Origin: Pseudomonadota bacterium
GTDB taxonomy: Bacteria; Pseudomonadota; Alphaproteobacteria; Dongiales; Dongiaceae
Direction of reading: 5' to 3'
Length of the DNA: 64,000 nucleotides
Assembly: GCA_021792365.1 (NCBI GenBank)
Contig: JAJYUT010000005.1
Location: 434,001 to 498,000, forward strand
Shown here: piece by piece, positions 28,527 to 37,160 of the stretch
Layout of the letters: every line of letters begins with the position of its first letter
Position numbering within the stretch: the stretch's first letter is position 1
Position numbers and translations under genes: made by a program
Notes under the pieces: generated by a model
Told to the model about the DNA's origin: nothing
The model's database searches: none
Seen by the model: only the letters and a program-made list of their open reading frames with translations

Positions 28527-29296
28527 ATCCCTTCTCCGTCGGTAAATCCGAAGTGAATGCCGCACTCCGTCTTCTCGCTGCCGGACCAGCGGCCCGCGCG
28601 GCTGTCCTCGCCTTCCAGGATGCGCCGCGTGCAGGGCGCGCAGCCGATCGAGGCGAAGCCGTCGTCGAACAACGGATGTCGCGGCAGGCGGAACTCCCTG
28701 AAGGCCCGGTTGATCTGCTCTTCGCTCCACGAGGCCAACGGATTGATCTTGATGCGACCGTCGGAGACTTCGGCGATCGGCAAGGCTGTGCGATGCGAGG
28801 TTTGGTAGCGCTTGCGGCCGGTCACCCAGGCATCGAATTCGCGCAGCGCGGTATCGAGCGGGATGACCTTGCGCAGATGGCAGCAGCGATCGGGATTCTT
28901 GGACCACAGATCGCCGGCTTGGTCCTCGCGCGCGAGGTCGGCCGGATCGGGCTCCAGCGATCGCGCGTCGGTGAAGCCGAAGCGGTCGATCAGGATGTCG
29001 CGATAGGTGAGGGTTTCGAGGAAGTGCTTGCCGGTGTCCAAGAACAGGATCGGCGTGGACTTGTCGACCTTTGCGACCAGGTGCAGCAGGACGGCGGCCT
29101 CGGCGCCAAACGACGAGACGACCGCGATGCGGCCCTTGAAGGCGAGCTCGATCGCCTCCGCCAGGATCCGCTCGCTCGGAGCGTCGGCCCAACGGCGGTT
29201 GAGCCATTCGGCGCGTGCCGCGAGCGCGAGATTGCCGAGCGCGAAGGGCGCTCTCTCCAGGGCGGGATCGCGGCTGAGGGTGGGCTGCGGCTGCAT
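28523..29296 (-). CDS. cysH: Adenylyl-sulfate (APS-type) reductase
   Basis: Reduces APS or PAPS to sulfite with thioredoxin or glutaredoxin. 257 residues. VSSFGAEAAVLLHLV is the nucleotide loop. Four cysteines in RCCHLRK (138, 139) and IGCAPCTR (219, 222) are the 4Fe-4S ligands that mark the APS-using type; the catalytic Cys is 245 in ECGIH. It is first in the cysH-cysD-cysNC operon and overlaps cysD by four bases. The operon also carries APS kinase, so PAPS is made as well, perhaps for sulfation. Confidence 0.94.
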   Translation of the reverse strand: MQPQPTLSRDPALERAPFALGNLALAARAEWLNRRWADAPSERILAEAIELAFKGRIAVVSSFGAEAAVLLHLVAKVDKSTPILFLDTGKHFLETLTYRDILIDRFGFTDARSLEPDPADLAREDQAGDLWSKNPDRCCHLRKVIPLDTALREFDAWVTGRKRYQTSHRTALPIAEVSDGRIKINPLASWSEEQINRAFREFRLPRHPLFDDGFASIGCAPCTRRILEGEDSRAGRWSGSEKTECGIHFGFTDGEGI

Positions 29297-29620
29297 GGTC
29301 CGGGGCTTTCGCCGGTGGTGCTCTCCGGGGATACATCATACTCCCGCTATCGAGTGTCAATATCATTTTGCAGTGTGAAATACAGATTTGCTTCTATTTT
29401 ACCCGCTTCCCGCGTGAATAATTCTAACAGGTTCCAAAATGCCTTAGACGTACATCAGGTCGGCAGTGTGGAATTGCTCGTGCCGCAGCATGTTTCCGGT
29501 GTTTGGGCCGCGCTGACGGCTGAGGTCCGGCGCACCCCTTCGAGGAATTGTCGAAATCCGTCAATAAGGGCCGCCTCGACGTGGTAGACGCGGGCGGCAA
29601 TGCACAGCAGGGAGTGGACC
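29297..29620. other. Divergent intergenic region between cysH and the CaiD-like gene
   Basis: 324 bases with no supported gene. The part from about 29330 to 29450 is visibly AT-richer than its surroundings and likely holds the cysH promoter and control sites. No motif could be assigned to a known regulator. Confidence 0.5.
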
Positions 29621-30421
29621 ATGAGTAGTCCCGTTCGCGTAGAGAAGCGCGGCCATGTCATGGAAGTGACGTTGGACCGGCCGAAGGTCAATGCCATCGA
29701 CCTCGCGACCAGCCGCGCCTTGGGCGCAGCCTTCCAGGAGCTGCAGGACGATCCGAACCTCCGCGTCGGGATCGTCACGGCGGCGGGAGACCGGATCTTC
29801 TCCGCCGGGTGGGACCTGAAGGCTGCCCACCAGAACGAGGAGGTCGGCAAATGGTGGGAGACGCAGGACTACGGTCCCGGCGGCTTCGCCGGCCTGACCG
29901 AGCTTTGGGGTCTCAACAAGCCGGTGATCGCCGCGGTGAACGGATTGGCGCTCGGCGGCGGGTTCGAGCTGGTGATCGCCTGCGACCTCATCATCTGCGC
30001 CGAGCACGTGGAATTCGCGCTGCCGGAGCTGCCCATCGGCATCGTGCCGGATTCCGGCGGCATCCAGCGCGTGCCGCGGCGCCTGCCGCACAACATTGCG
30101 ATGGAGCTGCTGCTGCTCGGCCGGCGCATGAAGGCGGAGGAGGCGCTGCACTACGGCATGATCAACAAGATCGTGCCCAAGGATCAGCCGATGGACGCCG
30201 CGCGCGAGTGGGCCGCCACGATTGCCGAAGGCGCGCCGCTCACCATCCAGGCGCTGAAGGAGGCGCTACGCGAGATGGACGGCCACTCGATCCGCGACAG
30301 CTTCCGCCTGATCCGCACCGGCAAGCTGCCGACCTATGAGAAATCGCTGCTGTCGGAGGATGCCAAGGAGGGCGTCCGTGCCTTCGCCGAGAAGCGCAAG
30401 GCGAACTTCAAGGGACGTTGA
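29621..30421 (+). CDS. caiD: Enoyl-CoA hydratase, CaiD (crotonobetainyl-CoA hydratase)-like
   Basis: 266-residue crotonase-fold enzyme. It closely follows the E. coli CaiD pattern: LDRPKVNAIDLATS, FSAGWDLKAAH, DYGPGGFAGLTELW, NKPVIAAVNGLALGGGFELVIACD, FALPELPIGIVPDSGGIQRVPRRLP and a C terminus with LSEDAKEGVRAFAEKRKANFKGR. CaiD adds water to crotonobetainyl-CoA to give carnitinyl-CoA. The carnitine-degrading set 3 kb away supports this role, but a general enoyl-CoA hydratase cannot be excluded. The ATG at 29621 has GGAG 6 bases before it; another ATG lies at 29600. Confidence 0.8.
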   Translation: MSSPVRVEKRGHVMEVTLDRPKVNAIDLATSRALGAAFQELQDDPNLRVGIVTAAGDRIFSAGWDLKAAHQNEEVGKWWETQDYGPGGFAGLTELWGLNKPVIAAVNGLALGGGFELVIACDLIICAEHVEFALPELPIGIVPDSGGIQRVPRRLPHNIAMELLLLGRRMKAEEALHYGMINKIVPKDQPMDAAREWAATIAEGAPLTIQALKEALREMDGHSIRDSFRLIRTGKLPTYEKSLLSEDAKEGVRAFAEKRKANFKGR

Positions 30422-30431
30422 GCGCAGAACA

Positions 30432-30460
30432 GATCGGCGCCGGTGGGGCCGGCGCCGATC
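30432..30460. terminator. Bidirectional-type terminator hairpin
   Basis: Perfect 12-bp inverted repeat (GATCGGCGCCGG / CCGGCGCCGATC) around a 5-base loop, placed 10 bases after the CaiD-like gene and 28 bases before the end of the convergent minus-strand gene. There is no clear T run on either side, but position and strength suggest termination of both transcripts. Confidence 0.65.
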
Positions 30461-30488
30461 GCATTGCCAGGGAAACCAGCTTAGGGTG

Positions 30489-31154
30489 CTAGCTCACCTG
30501 GGCGTTCAACTGGTTGCTGATCTCGACGACAGCCTGCATCGACGGATCGCTATAGGCATAGGTCGTGAACTCGGCGTTGGACCCGATGACGGTCCAGTGG
30601 TTGCCGCCATTCCCGGTCAGCGTGACCGTATCTCCCTCCTCGCCGATGATCGTCAGGCGGTTGTCGCCGTCCGACATGTCGAGCACATCGCCGATCGAGA
30701 GCAAGACATTGTTGGCGCCGGAGCCGGCAGCGTCGATCGGTGGGACATCGCTGACGAGCCCCGCCACCATCCAACTCTCGCTCACCTGCGTTATCTCGTG
30801 CGGCACGGGCGCATCGACCGCCGCGCCGGCTAAACCTGGTCCGTCAGGCCCTCCAGGCGCCTCCTGGAACGGCATGGGAATGTCGGCGCTATCGATGAAG
30901 CTGCCCGCATTGTCGTTGGCTGGGTCGACTGGGGCCTGGGAGACGGCGGAAGCGCTGCCGGGGAAGATGGATGCCAGGTCGATGGTCCGGCCGTCCGGCA
31001 GTGTCAGCGCACTTTCGGCCTCATCGAGCCCGACGCTGTCGACAACCGCGCCGCTCTCGTCCCGCACCAACACTTCCTCGCCGCTGATCTCGAGCCGGTA
31101 CTCGCCAACGCTCACCTGATCGGGCACGGAACTCGCTCCAATGGAAACCGTCAT
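30489..31154 (-). CDS. Small acidic protein resembling the tail of RTX/VCBS surface proteins
   Basis: 221 residues, acidic, without a signal peptide or cysteines. The N-terminal 60 residues (VSVGEYRLEISGEEVLVRDESGAVVDSVGL) look like a small beta module. The C-terminal region GANNVLLSIGDVLDMSDGDNRLTIIGEEGDTVTLTG...WTVIGSNAEFTTYAYSD resembles the last module of large type I-secreted adhesins, where N/D-rich DVLD...LTI segments occur. Here it stands alone without the large repeats or an adjacent type I secretion system. This is a resemblance, not an assignment; function unknown. Confidence 0.65.
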   Translation of the reverse strand: MTVSIGASSVPDQVSVGEYRLEISGEEVLVRDESGAVVDSVGLDEAESALTLPDGRTIDLASIFPGSASAVSQAPVDPANDNAGSFIDSADIPMPFQEAPGGPDGPGLAGAAVDAPVPHEITQVSESWMVAGLVSDVPPIDAAGSGANNVLLSIGDVLDMSDGDNRLTIIGEEGDTVTLTGNGGNHWTVIGSNAEFTTYAYSDPSMQAVVEISNQLNAQVS

Positions 31155-31367
31155 TGGAGACAGCGTGCCTCAACTCCATCGGCAAGCGTTACGGCCGTCT
31201 CGGCCGATCCTGCACACCGCGATGTGCCCGGGAAGCAGATAAATCGAGACAGATACAAATCGAGTCATTTGTTAAGCTTGGCTTAACCATATCGGGCGCT
31301 GCGCACGCGGTCCATGTTCGAGACGATCCGGATTGAGGCGATCTCCGGGCCGCCGACCGCAGCGTGG

Positions 31368-32243
31368 CTACTGAGACGACCACTCGATCGCAACGGAGCC
31401 GTTCTGGCCTTTCACGCTGCCCGCCTGCTTGCCCATGACTCCCTTGTAGGGGCCGAGGATCTCCGGCAGCGCCGTGGTCGCGAGCAGGTCGACCTGTCGC
31501 GTGCCGGCGCCGGTCATCGAGCTGTTGCTGGGCAGGGTGACGGCCACCGGCGCGGACACGCGATATTGCGTCGTGCCGCCGGCCGTGTCGGTTTCGATGA
31601 ACATGGCGAGCCCATTGGCGGTGTGATTCACCTTGGCCGATGCCGCGACCGTCGTGGTGTCGGTATAGGCGCCGGCACCGCCTTCGCCGCCGGGATCGCT
31701 GGTGACATAGGTGTCGTTGACCTGCATTTCGCCGCTGCAGCTCTGCGGCTGCCAGAGCTGGTAGCGGACCGGGCCGAGATCGGGGTTGAGGGCCTGCGCC
31801 TTCCGGGCTCCATCCTGGATGTTCGGCACCTGGGCCTGGAACTCGGGGTCCTGGGACAGTTGCATCACAAGCGCGGTGATGCAGGCCTCGTCATCGCCGC
31901 ACTTCTCGGCTTCGGCCGCCAGGCGCTCCGCCATGCCCATGCTGGGTTCCATCTGCTGGACCAATGCCTCGCTCTGCGCTTGCGAGGCCGCTGCCGCGGC
32001 TTGTTGCTCGGCGGTCATGCCCGTGGAGGCGATCTGCGACGCGGCGGCGGCGACCATCTCGCACTGCGCGTTCAGGACCCGGGCGATGGCCGTGCTGGAG
32101 AACTCGGCACTCGTCTTTTCCTGGACCGTGACCTTGAACTTGACGGTCTTCACCGTGCCCTCAGGCGATGGATCGGCGGCCTGCGCCGCTCCCGCAAACG
32201 GAACGCTGCAGGCAGCCAGGACCGCCAGGAAGTTGGGCCGCAT
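31368..32243 (-). CDS. Secreted protein of unknown function
   Basis: 291 residues. The signal peptide MRPNFLAVLAACSVPFAGAAQA is clear, so the protein is periplasmic or exported. The mature part has a helix-rich, Gln/Ala-rich segment (AEQQAAAAASQAQSEALVQQME) with a Cys pair in EKCGDDEACITAL, then a beta-rich C-terminal half with ALPEILGPYKGVMGKQ. No family recognised. It is co-directional with the preceding small acidic gene but 213 bases apart, so shared transcription is uncertain. Confidence 0.75.
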   Translation of the reverse strand: MRPNFLAVLAACSVPFAGAAQAADPSPEGTVKTVKFKVTVQEKTSAEFSSTAIARVLNAQCEMVAAAASQIASTGMTAEQQAAAAASQAQSEALVQQMEPSMGMAERLAAEAEKCGDDEACITALVMQLSQDPEFQAQVPNIQDGARKAQALNPDLGPVRYQLWQPQSCSGEMQVNDTYVTSDPGGEGGAGAYTDTTTVAASAKVNHTANGLAMFIETDTAGGTTQYRVSAPVAVTLPSNSSMTGAGTRQVDLLATTALPEILGPYKGVMGKQAGSVKGQNGSVAIEWSSQ

Positions 32244-32356
32244 GATTGAATCCCCCGATGTGTGACCGTGGCACGCTAGCCGGGGGCCCGGAAGTTCTCA
32301 AGCCATTCGACGCACGTGTGTGACCGCCGTCATGTGCATGTCGCTGCTGGCCGCGC

Positions 32357-33514
32357 CTATTCCAGCGGCCGCAGGACACTGCGCGAGATGATGTGCCGCT
32401 GGATTTCCGAAGTGCCGTCCCAGATCCGCTCGACCCGCGCGTCGCGCCAGAGCCGCTCGACGCCGACTTCTTCCATCAAGCCCATGCCGCCGAAAATCTG
32501 GACCGTCTGGTCTGTCACCCGCGCCAGCATTTCGGTCGCGAACAGCTTGGCCATGGCATAGTCCGCGTCGGTCGCGGTGCCCTGGTCGGTCTTCCACGCG
32601 GTCTGCAGGCAGAGCAGGTTGGCAGCCTCGATCTCTGTCGCCATGTCGGCGAGCTTGAAGGAGACGCCCTGGAACTTGCCGATGGTCTGGCCGAATTGCT
32701 TGCGGGTGGCCGCCCATTGCGCGGCCATTTCCATCGCGCGCTGCGCCCGGCCGACGCATTGCGCGGCGACGGTGAGGCGCGTGGCGCCGAGCCACTGATT
32801 GGCCACATCGAACCCGTGATGCGCTTCACCCAGGACCTGCCGTTTGTGCACGCGGCAATCGTTGAAAACCAGCTCGCAGTGATGAAACCCGCGATGCGAG
32901 ACGGAGTGCGGCCCCATGCGCACGTCCAGGCCGGGCGTGTCCTTGTCGACCAGGAAGGAGGTGATCTTCTTCTTGGTGCCTTTGCCGGTCTCCTCCGTAC
33001 CGCTCGCGGCGAACAGCACGATGAAATCGGCGACGTCGGCGTAGGAGATGAAGTGCTTGGTGCCGTGGATGACGAACCCATCGCCATCGGCCTCGGCGCG
33101 AGTCTGCATGGAGCGTAGATCGGATCCCGCATTCGGCTCGGTCAGCGCCAGGCATTCAACGCGCTCGCCGCGGATCGCCGGCAGCAGATAGCGCTCGATC
33201 TGCTCGCCCTGGCAGGCGCGCAGGATGTTGCTGGGCCGCGCCACGGCATATTGCAGGGCGAAGGAGGTGCGGCCGAGCTCGCGCTCCATCAGGGTCAGGG
33301 AGACATGGTCGAGGCCGCCGCCGCCAAGCTCCTCGGGCATGTTGGCTGCATAGAAGCCGGCCTTGATGGCGGCCGCATGGATCTGCCGGATCAGCTCCGG
33401 TCGCACCTGGTTGGTGCGCTCGACCTCGTCCTCATATGGCTTGAGTTCCTGCTCGACGAAGGCACGGATGCTGTCGAGCAGCATCTGCTGTTCCGAGGTG
33501 AGGCCGAAATCCAT
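32357..33514 (-). CDS. Acyl-CoA dehydrogenase, last gene of the carnitine operon
   Basis: 385-residue FAD enzyme oxidising an acyl-CoA to the enoyl-CoA. Motifs are ECLALTEPNAGSDLRSMQT, FGQTIGKFQGVSFKLADMA and MLARVTDQTVQIFGGMGLMEEVGVERLWRDARVERIWDGTSEIQRHIISR. The position of the usual catalytic Glu in the YEGT motif is Asp (WDGT). The gene starts 9 bases after the thioesterase stop. In this operon a plausible substrate is gamma-butyrobetainyl-CoA, whose product crotonobetainyl-CoA would feed the CaiD-like hydratase; that is inference. Confidence 0.85.
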   Translation of the reverse strand: MDFGLTSEQQMLLDSIRAFVEQELKPYEDEVERTNQVRPELIRQIHAAAIKAGFYAANMPEELGGGGLDHVSLTLMERELGRTSFALQYAVARPSNILRACQGEQIERYLLPAIRGERVECLALTEPNAGSDLRSMQTRAEADGDGFVIHGTKHFISYADVADFIVLFAASGTEETGKGTKKKITSFLVDKDTPGLDVRMGPHSVSHRGFHHCELVFNDCRVHKRQVLGEAHHGFDVANQWLGATRLTVAAQCVGRAQRAMEMAAQWAATRKQFGQTIGKFQGVSFKLADMATEIEAANLLCLQTAWKTDQGTATDADYAMAKLFATEMLARVTDQTVQIFGGMGLMEEVGVERLWRDARVERIWDGTSEIQRHIISRSVLRPLE

Positions 33515-33523
33515 GGCGTCTCT

Positions 33524-34015
33524 CTATCTTTTCTTCGGCAGGGCGATGGCGCGCCCCGAATTGGCGGGCAGGGGGAGCGCCATGTGCGCCTCCATGATCT
33601 CCGTTAGCTTGGCTGCGACCTCCGGCCGGAATGGCGCGGACTTCGGCTCGCCGGAGGTGTCGATGTTGACCAGCATGAACTCGGACGTGGCCGCCGGCTC
33701 GTCGCCCAGCCGGGGCGTGTGCAACATGTGGAACAGCTGGAAGCGCTTCTGGTCGAAGCCGATCAGCTGGGTCCGCACTTCGACCTCTTCGCCTTCCTTG
33801 ATCTCACGCAGATAGTTCACGTGGGCTTCCAGCGTGTAGATCGTGGTCCTGGTGGCGCGGCGCTCAGCGTCGGACATGCCGATCAGGTCCTGGAACGCGT
33901 CGGTCCCCAGGCTCATGATCACCAGGTAATAGCCGTCATTGAGGTGGTTGTTGTAATCCACCCATTCCGGCTTTACCCGCGTCCGGAAGACGCTGATCGG
34001 CGCCGCCACAACCAT
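33524..34015 (-). CDS. cdhB: Hot-dog thioesterase, probable betainyl-CoA thioesterase
   Basis: 163 residues with the 4-hydroxybenzoyl-CoA thioesterase fold pattern: FRTRVKPEWVDYNNHLNDGYYL, where the Asp and His are typical, and LEAHVNYLREIKEGEEVEVRTQL. It lies one base after the carnitine dehydrogenase stop and next to the dehydrocarnitine-cleavage gene. In Pseudomonas the equivalent CdhB releases glycine betaine from betainyl-CoA. The order and spacing support the same role here; the fold alone would not. Confidence 0.82.
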   Translation of the reverse strand: MVVAAPISVFRTRVKPEWVDYNNHLNDGYYLVIMSLGTDAFQDLIGMSDAERRATRTTIYTLEAHVNYLREIKEGEEVEVRTQLIGFDQKRFQLFHMLHTPRLGDEPAATSEFMLVNIDTSGEPKSAPFRPEVAAKLTEIMEAHMALPLPANSGRAIALPKKR

Positions 34016-34016
34016 C

Positions 34017-34982
34017 TCACTCGTCCGGGCGCAGGCCGTGGCGCTGCTTGGCGCCCTTGATCGCCTCCATCACGCTGATGATGGCATCGTCGCGGTAGCG
34101 CTCGAGCTGCTTGATCGAGCGGCCGGCCTTCTGCTCGTCGGTGCCTTCCACCACGCGATCGATAAGCTGGTCCGTGAGGGGCGGAGCCTTCAGCTTGGTC
34201 CAGGGCAACTCCAGCGCGGGGCCGAACTGGGCCATGAAGTGGCGCATGCCGGCATCTCCGCCGGCCAGCGTATAGATCAGGAAGCTGCCCATGAATGAGA
34301 AGCGGATGCCGCAGCCGAAGCGGATCGCGTCGTCGATCTCCGCCGTGGTGGCGACGCCCTCGTTGATCATGTGCAGGCTCTCGCGCCACACCGCCTCCAG
34401 CAGGCGGTCGGCGACGAAGCCCGGGATCTCCGAGCCGAGCTTCAGCGGATGCATGCCGAGGGAGGCATAGATCGTCGCCGCCGCGTCGGCCGCCTCCTGG
34501 GCGGTCTTCTTGCCTTTGACCACTTCGACCAGCGGCAGCAGGTAGACCGGGTTGAACGGATGGCCGACCAGGCAGCGATCGGGATTGACCGCGTCGCTGT
34601 AGAAGTCGCTGGGCAGCAGGCCGGAGGTCGAGGAGCCGATGATGGCGTCCGGCTTGCAGGTGCGCGTGATCTGGGCATGCAGCTTGCGCTTCAGGTCCTC
34701 GCGTTCCGGCGCGCTTTCCTGGATGAAATCGGCGTCCTGCACGCACTCCTCGACCGTCTTCACGAACTTGAGCCGGCTCTGGCTGGCGCCCGGCTTCAGG
34801 CCGATGCGCTCGAGCGCGGGCCAGGCATTCGCGATGTTCGCCCGCAGGGTTGCTTCGCCATTCGGCGCGGGATCCCAGGCGACGACATCCAGGCCGTTGG
34901 CGAGAGCGCGCGCGGCCCAGCCGCTGCCGATCACGCCCGCGCCGATCACGGCGAAGGTCTTTATGTTCGTATTGTAGGCCAT
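34017..34982 (-). CDS. cdhA: L-carnitine 3-dehydrogenase
   Basis: NAD-dependent oxidation of L-carnitine to 3-dehydrocarnitine. 321 residues of the 3-hydroxyacyl-CoA dehydrogenase type: the Rossmann loop [73 protein letters not shown] and [16 protein letters not shown]. These, and the lack of a fused hydratase, match bacterial carnitine dehydrogenases. It sits between the cleavage-enzyme and thioesterase genes, with gaps of 22 and 1 bases. The gene-set context makes the assignment stronger than similarity alone. Confidence 0.88.
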   Translation of the reverse strand: MAYNTNIKTFAVIGAGVIGSGWAARALANGLDVVAWDPAPNGEATLRANIANAWPALERIGLKPGASQSRLKFVKTVEECVQDADFIQESAPEREDLKRKLHAQITRTCKPDAIIGSSTSGLLPSDFYSDAVNPDRCLVGHPFNPVYLLPLVEVVKGKKTAQEAADAAATIYASLGMHPLKLGSEIPGFVADRLLEAVWRESLHMINEGVATTAEIDDAIRFGCGIRFSFMGSFLIYTLAGGDAGMRHFMAQFGPALELPWTKLKAPPLTDQLIDRVVEGTDEQKAGRSIKQLERYRDDAIISVMEAIKGAKQRHGLRPDE

Positions 34983-35004
34983 TTCTGTTTCCCTTCGCGT
35001 GATC

Positions 35005-35895
35005 TCAATTGCGCGGCTTCAGGCCGAGCTTCTTGCGGCCCTCGGCCGGCGTCAGCGGACGGCCGCCGAGCTTCTGGATGATGTCGATGGCGCGGTCGAC
35101 CAGCGTCGCATTGCTGGCATACACGCCCTTCTCGAGCCACAGATTATCCTCCAGCCCCACGCGCACATTGCCGCCCAGCAGCATGGCCTGCGCCACCATC
35201 GGCATCTGCATGCGGCCGATGCCGAAGCCGGCCCACACAGCGCCATCCGGCAGGTTGTCCTTCATCGCCTTCATGGAGACGGTGTCGGCCGGCGCGCCCC
35301 AGGGAATGCCGAGGCAGAACTGGAACATCGGCGGGGCGTCGAGCAGCCCTTCCTTCACCATCTGCTTGGCAAACCAGAGATGGCCGGTGTCGAACACCTC
35401 CAGCTCGGGTTTCACGCCAAGCTCCTGGATGCGCTTGGCGCCGGCGCGCAACTGCTTCGGCGTGGAGACATAGATCAGGTCGCCGTCGCCGAAATTGAGC
35501 GTGCCGCAATCGAGCGTGCAGATTTCCGGCTTCAGCTCTTCGACATGCGCCAGCCGCTCGATCGGGCCGACCAGGTCGGTATTGGGGCCGAACTTCAGCG
35601 GTTCCTCGCCCGCGCCGATGTCGAGATCGCCGCCCATGCCGGCGGTGAGGTTCACGATCATGTCGGTGCCCGAGGAGCGGATGCGATCGACCACCTCGGC
35701 ATAGAGCTTCACGTCCCGGGATCCCTTGCCGGTCTGCGGATCGCGCACGTGCATGTGGCAGATGGTGGCGCCCGACTTGGCCGCCTCGATCGCGGAATCG
35801 GCGATCTGCTTCGGCGTCACCGGGATGGCGGGGTGCTTGCCGACCGTGTCGCCGGCGCCGGTGATGGCGCAGGTCACGATGACTTCGGTGTTCAT
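35005..35895 (-). CDS. cdhC: Dehydrocarnitine-cleavage enzyme (BKACE family)
   Basis: Zinc-dependent condensation/cleavage: 3-dehydrocarnitine plus acetyl-CoA gives acetoacetate and betainyl-CoA. 296 residues. [11 protein letters not shown] holds zinc ligands His47 and His49, [10 protein letters not shown] and [10 protein letters not shown] line the site, and RVGLEDN holds Glu249. BKACE enzymes act on various beta-keto acids, but the adjacent carnitine dehydrogenase and thioesterase point to dehydrocarnitine. First structural gene of the operon, starting about 118 bases after the regulator. Confidence 0.88.
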   Translation of the reverse strand: MNTEVIVTCAITGAGDTVGKHPAIPVTPKQIADSAIEAAKSGATICHMHVRDPQTGKGSRDVKLYAEVVDRIRSSGTDMIVNLTAGMGGDLDIGAGEEPLKFGPNTDLVGPIERLAHVEELKPEICTLDCGTLNFGDGDLIYVSTPKQLRAGAKRIQELGVKPELEVFDTGHLWFAKQMVKEGLLDAPPMFQFCLGIPWGAPADTVSMKAMKDNLPDGAVWAGFGIGRMQMPMVAQAMLLGGNVRVGLEDNLWLEKGVYASNATLVDRAIDIIQKLGGRPLTPAEGRKKLGLKPRN

Positions 35896-36013
35896 GGATG
35901 GCTCCTCTACGGTGCAGCTCCGGTTGCTTGAATCGTGGTGCAGGCAGACGAAAACGGATTGACGAATTCCGACATTACCTTCGCCACCGCCGACCGGCCT
36001 GTCCTAAGCTTGC

Positions 36014-37021
36014 CTATCTTAAGCTGGGCATGATGCCGCCTTGCGTGCGGCGGCGCTCTTCCGTCGGCGCCTTCCCGGCCCAGGATCGGTAGGCGCGCGA
36101 GAAATGCGCCGGTGAGGCGAAGCCGCTCGCCACCGCGACCTCGACCACCGGCAGGTCGCTGTATTGCAGCAGCGCACGCGCCCGCTGCAGCCTGAGATCG
36201 AGATAGTAGCGATGCGGCGTCATGGAGAAATGGCGGTGGAACAGCCGCTCCAACTGGCGCAGCGACAGGCCCGCCTTCTTGGCCAGCGCGGCGGCGTCCA
36301 GCGGCTCCTCCAGGTTCTGCTCCATGAGCGAGAGCGCCTGCGCCAGGCCGGCATGGGTCACGCCCTGGCGCGCCGGCGGCTCCATGCGCTGGCGGTCGCT
36401 GGGCGGACGGATGCGGGCGTGGATGAACTGCTCCGATGCGGCGGCCGCGAGGCGGTGGCCGTGCTGCAGCGAAATCAGATGCAGCATCATGTCGAGCGCC
36501 GCGGTGCCGCCGGCGCAGGTGAGGCGGTTGCGGTCTATGACGAAGAGGCCGCTATCCGCCTCCACCTTCGGGAAGGCTTCGCGGAACGAGTCCAGCCCCT
36601 CCCAATGCGTGGTCGCGCGGTAGCCGTCGAGCAATCCCGCCCAGGCCAGAAAGAAGCTGCCGGTATCGATCGCGCCGAGATCGACCGAATGGCTGTTGAG
36701 CCCGGTGAGCCACTTGCGCACCGTGCGGTCGAAATAACGCTCCGGCTCGAAGCCGGCGCACACGACGGCAAGCGTGACATCGAGCCTGCTCTCCAGGCTA
36801 TGGTCCGCCAGCAGCGCCATGCCGTTCGAGGCGGTGACCGACTTTCCGTCGCGCGAGACCACGACCCAGCGATAGAGCGCGCGCCCCGCGAGGCGGTTCG
36901 CCACCCGCAGAGGTTCGACGGCTGACACGAAGGCCAGCATGGAAAATTGCGGCACGATCAGGAAGGCGATCGTCTGCGGCGTTTCGATCGGCGCGGCGTG
37001 GATCCGCGGCTCGGGATTCAT
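36014..37021 (-). CDS. cdhR: GlxA-family AraC-type regulator, probable CdhR
   Basis: 335 residues: an N-terminal DJ-1/PfpI-like domain (IAFLIVPQFSMLAFVSAVEPLRVANRL, VDLGAIDTGSFFLAWAGLLDGYRATTHW) and a C-terminal pair of AraC helix-turn-helix units (LDAAALAKKAGLSLRQLERLFHRHFSMTPHRYYLDLRLQRARALL...VEVAVASGFASPAHFSRAYR). This is the architecture of CdhR and GbdR, which control carnitine and betaine use in Pseudomonas. It lies just upstream of cdhCAB and divergent from the transporter. The ATG at 37021 is used; a TTG at 37027 is possible. Confidence 0.87.
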   Translation of the reverse strand: MNPEPRIHAAPIETPQTIAFLIVPQFSMLAFVSAVEPLRVANRLAGRALYRWVVVSRDGKSVTASNGMALLADHSLESRLDVTLAVVCAGFEPERYFDRTVRKWLTGLNSHSVDLGAIDTGSFFLAWAGLLDGYRATTHWEGLDSFREAFPKVEADSGLFVIDRNRLTCAGGTAALDMMLHLISLQHGHRLAAAASEQFIHARIRPPSDRQRMEPPARQGVTHAGLAQALSLMEQNLEEPLDAAALAKKAGLSLRQLERLFHRHFSMTPHRYYLDLRLQRARALLQYSDLPVVEVAVASGFASPAHFSRAYRSWAGKAPTEERRRTQGGIMPSLR

Positions 37022-37069
37022 TGGCAACCCTCGGAAGCACGTCCGGTGCTTGGTCGTTATTCGTCATCG

Positions 37070-37088
37070 GTTGACGTATTTTGTCAAC
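37070..37088. promoter_or_regulatory. Candidate operator GTTGAC-N7-GTCAAC
   Basis: Perfect 6-bp arms with a 7-base AT-rich spacer, centred about 58 bases upstream of the cdhR start. Size and position suit a dimeric or tandem-HTH regulator such as CdhR itself, but binding is inferred only from symmetry and location. Confidence 0.5.
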
Positions 37089-37146
37089 TGCCCGACGGCC
37101 TTTCCTCATGCTTCGTTTCGGGCGGGCACACGGTGCCGCATACATT

Positions 37147-37160
37147 CCTTCAAATGAAGG
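37147..37160. promoter_or_regulatory. Candidate operator CCTTCA-N2-TGAAGG
   Basis: Perfect palindrome with 6-bp arms and a 2-base centre, about 60 bases from the other inverted repeat and 220 bases before the binding-protein gene. Its sequence differs from the first repeat, so a different protein or simple chance must be considered. Confidence 0.35.
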
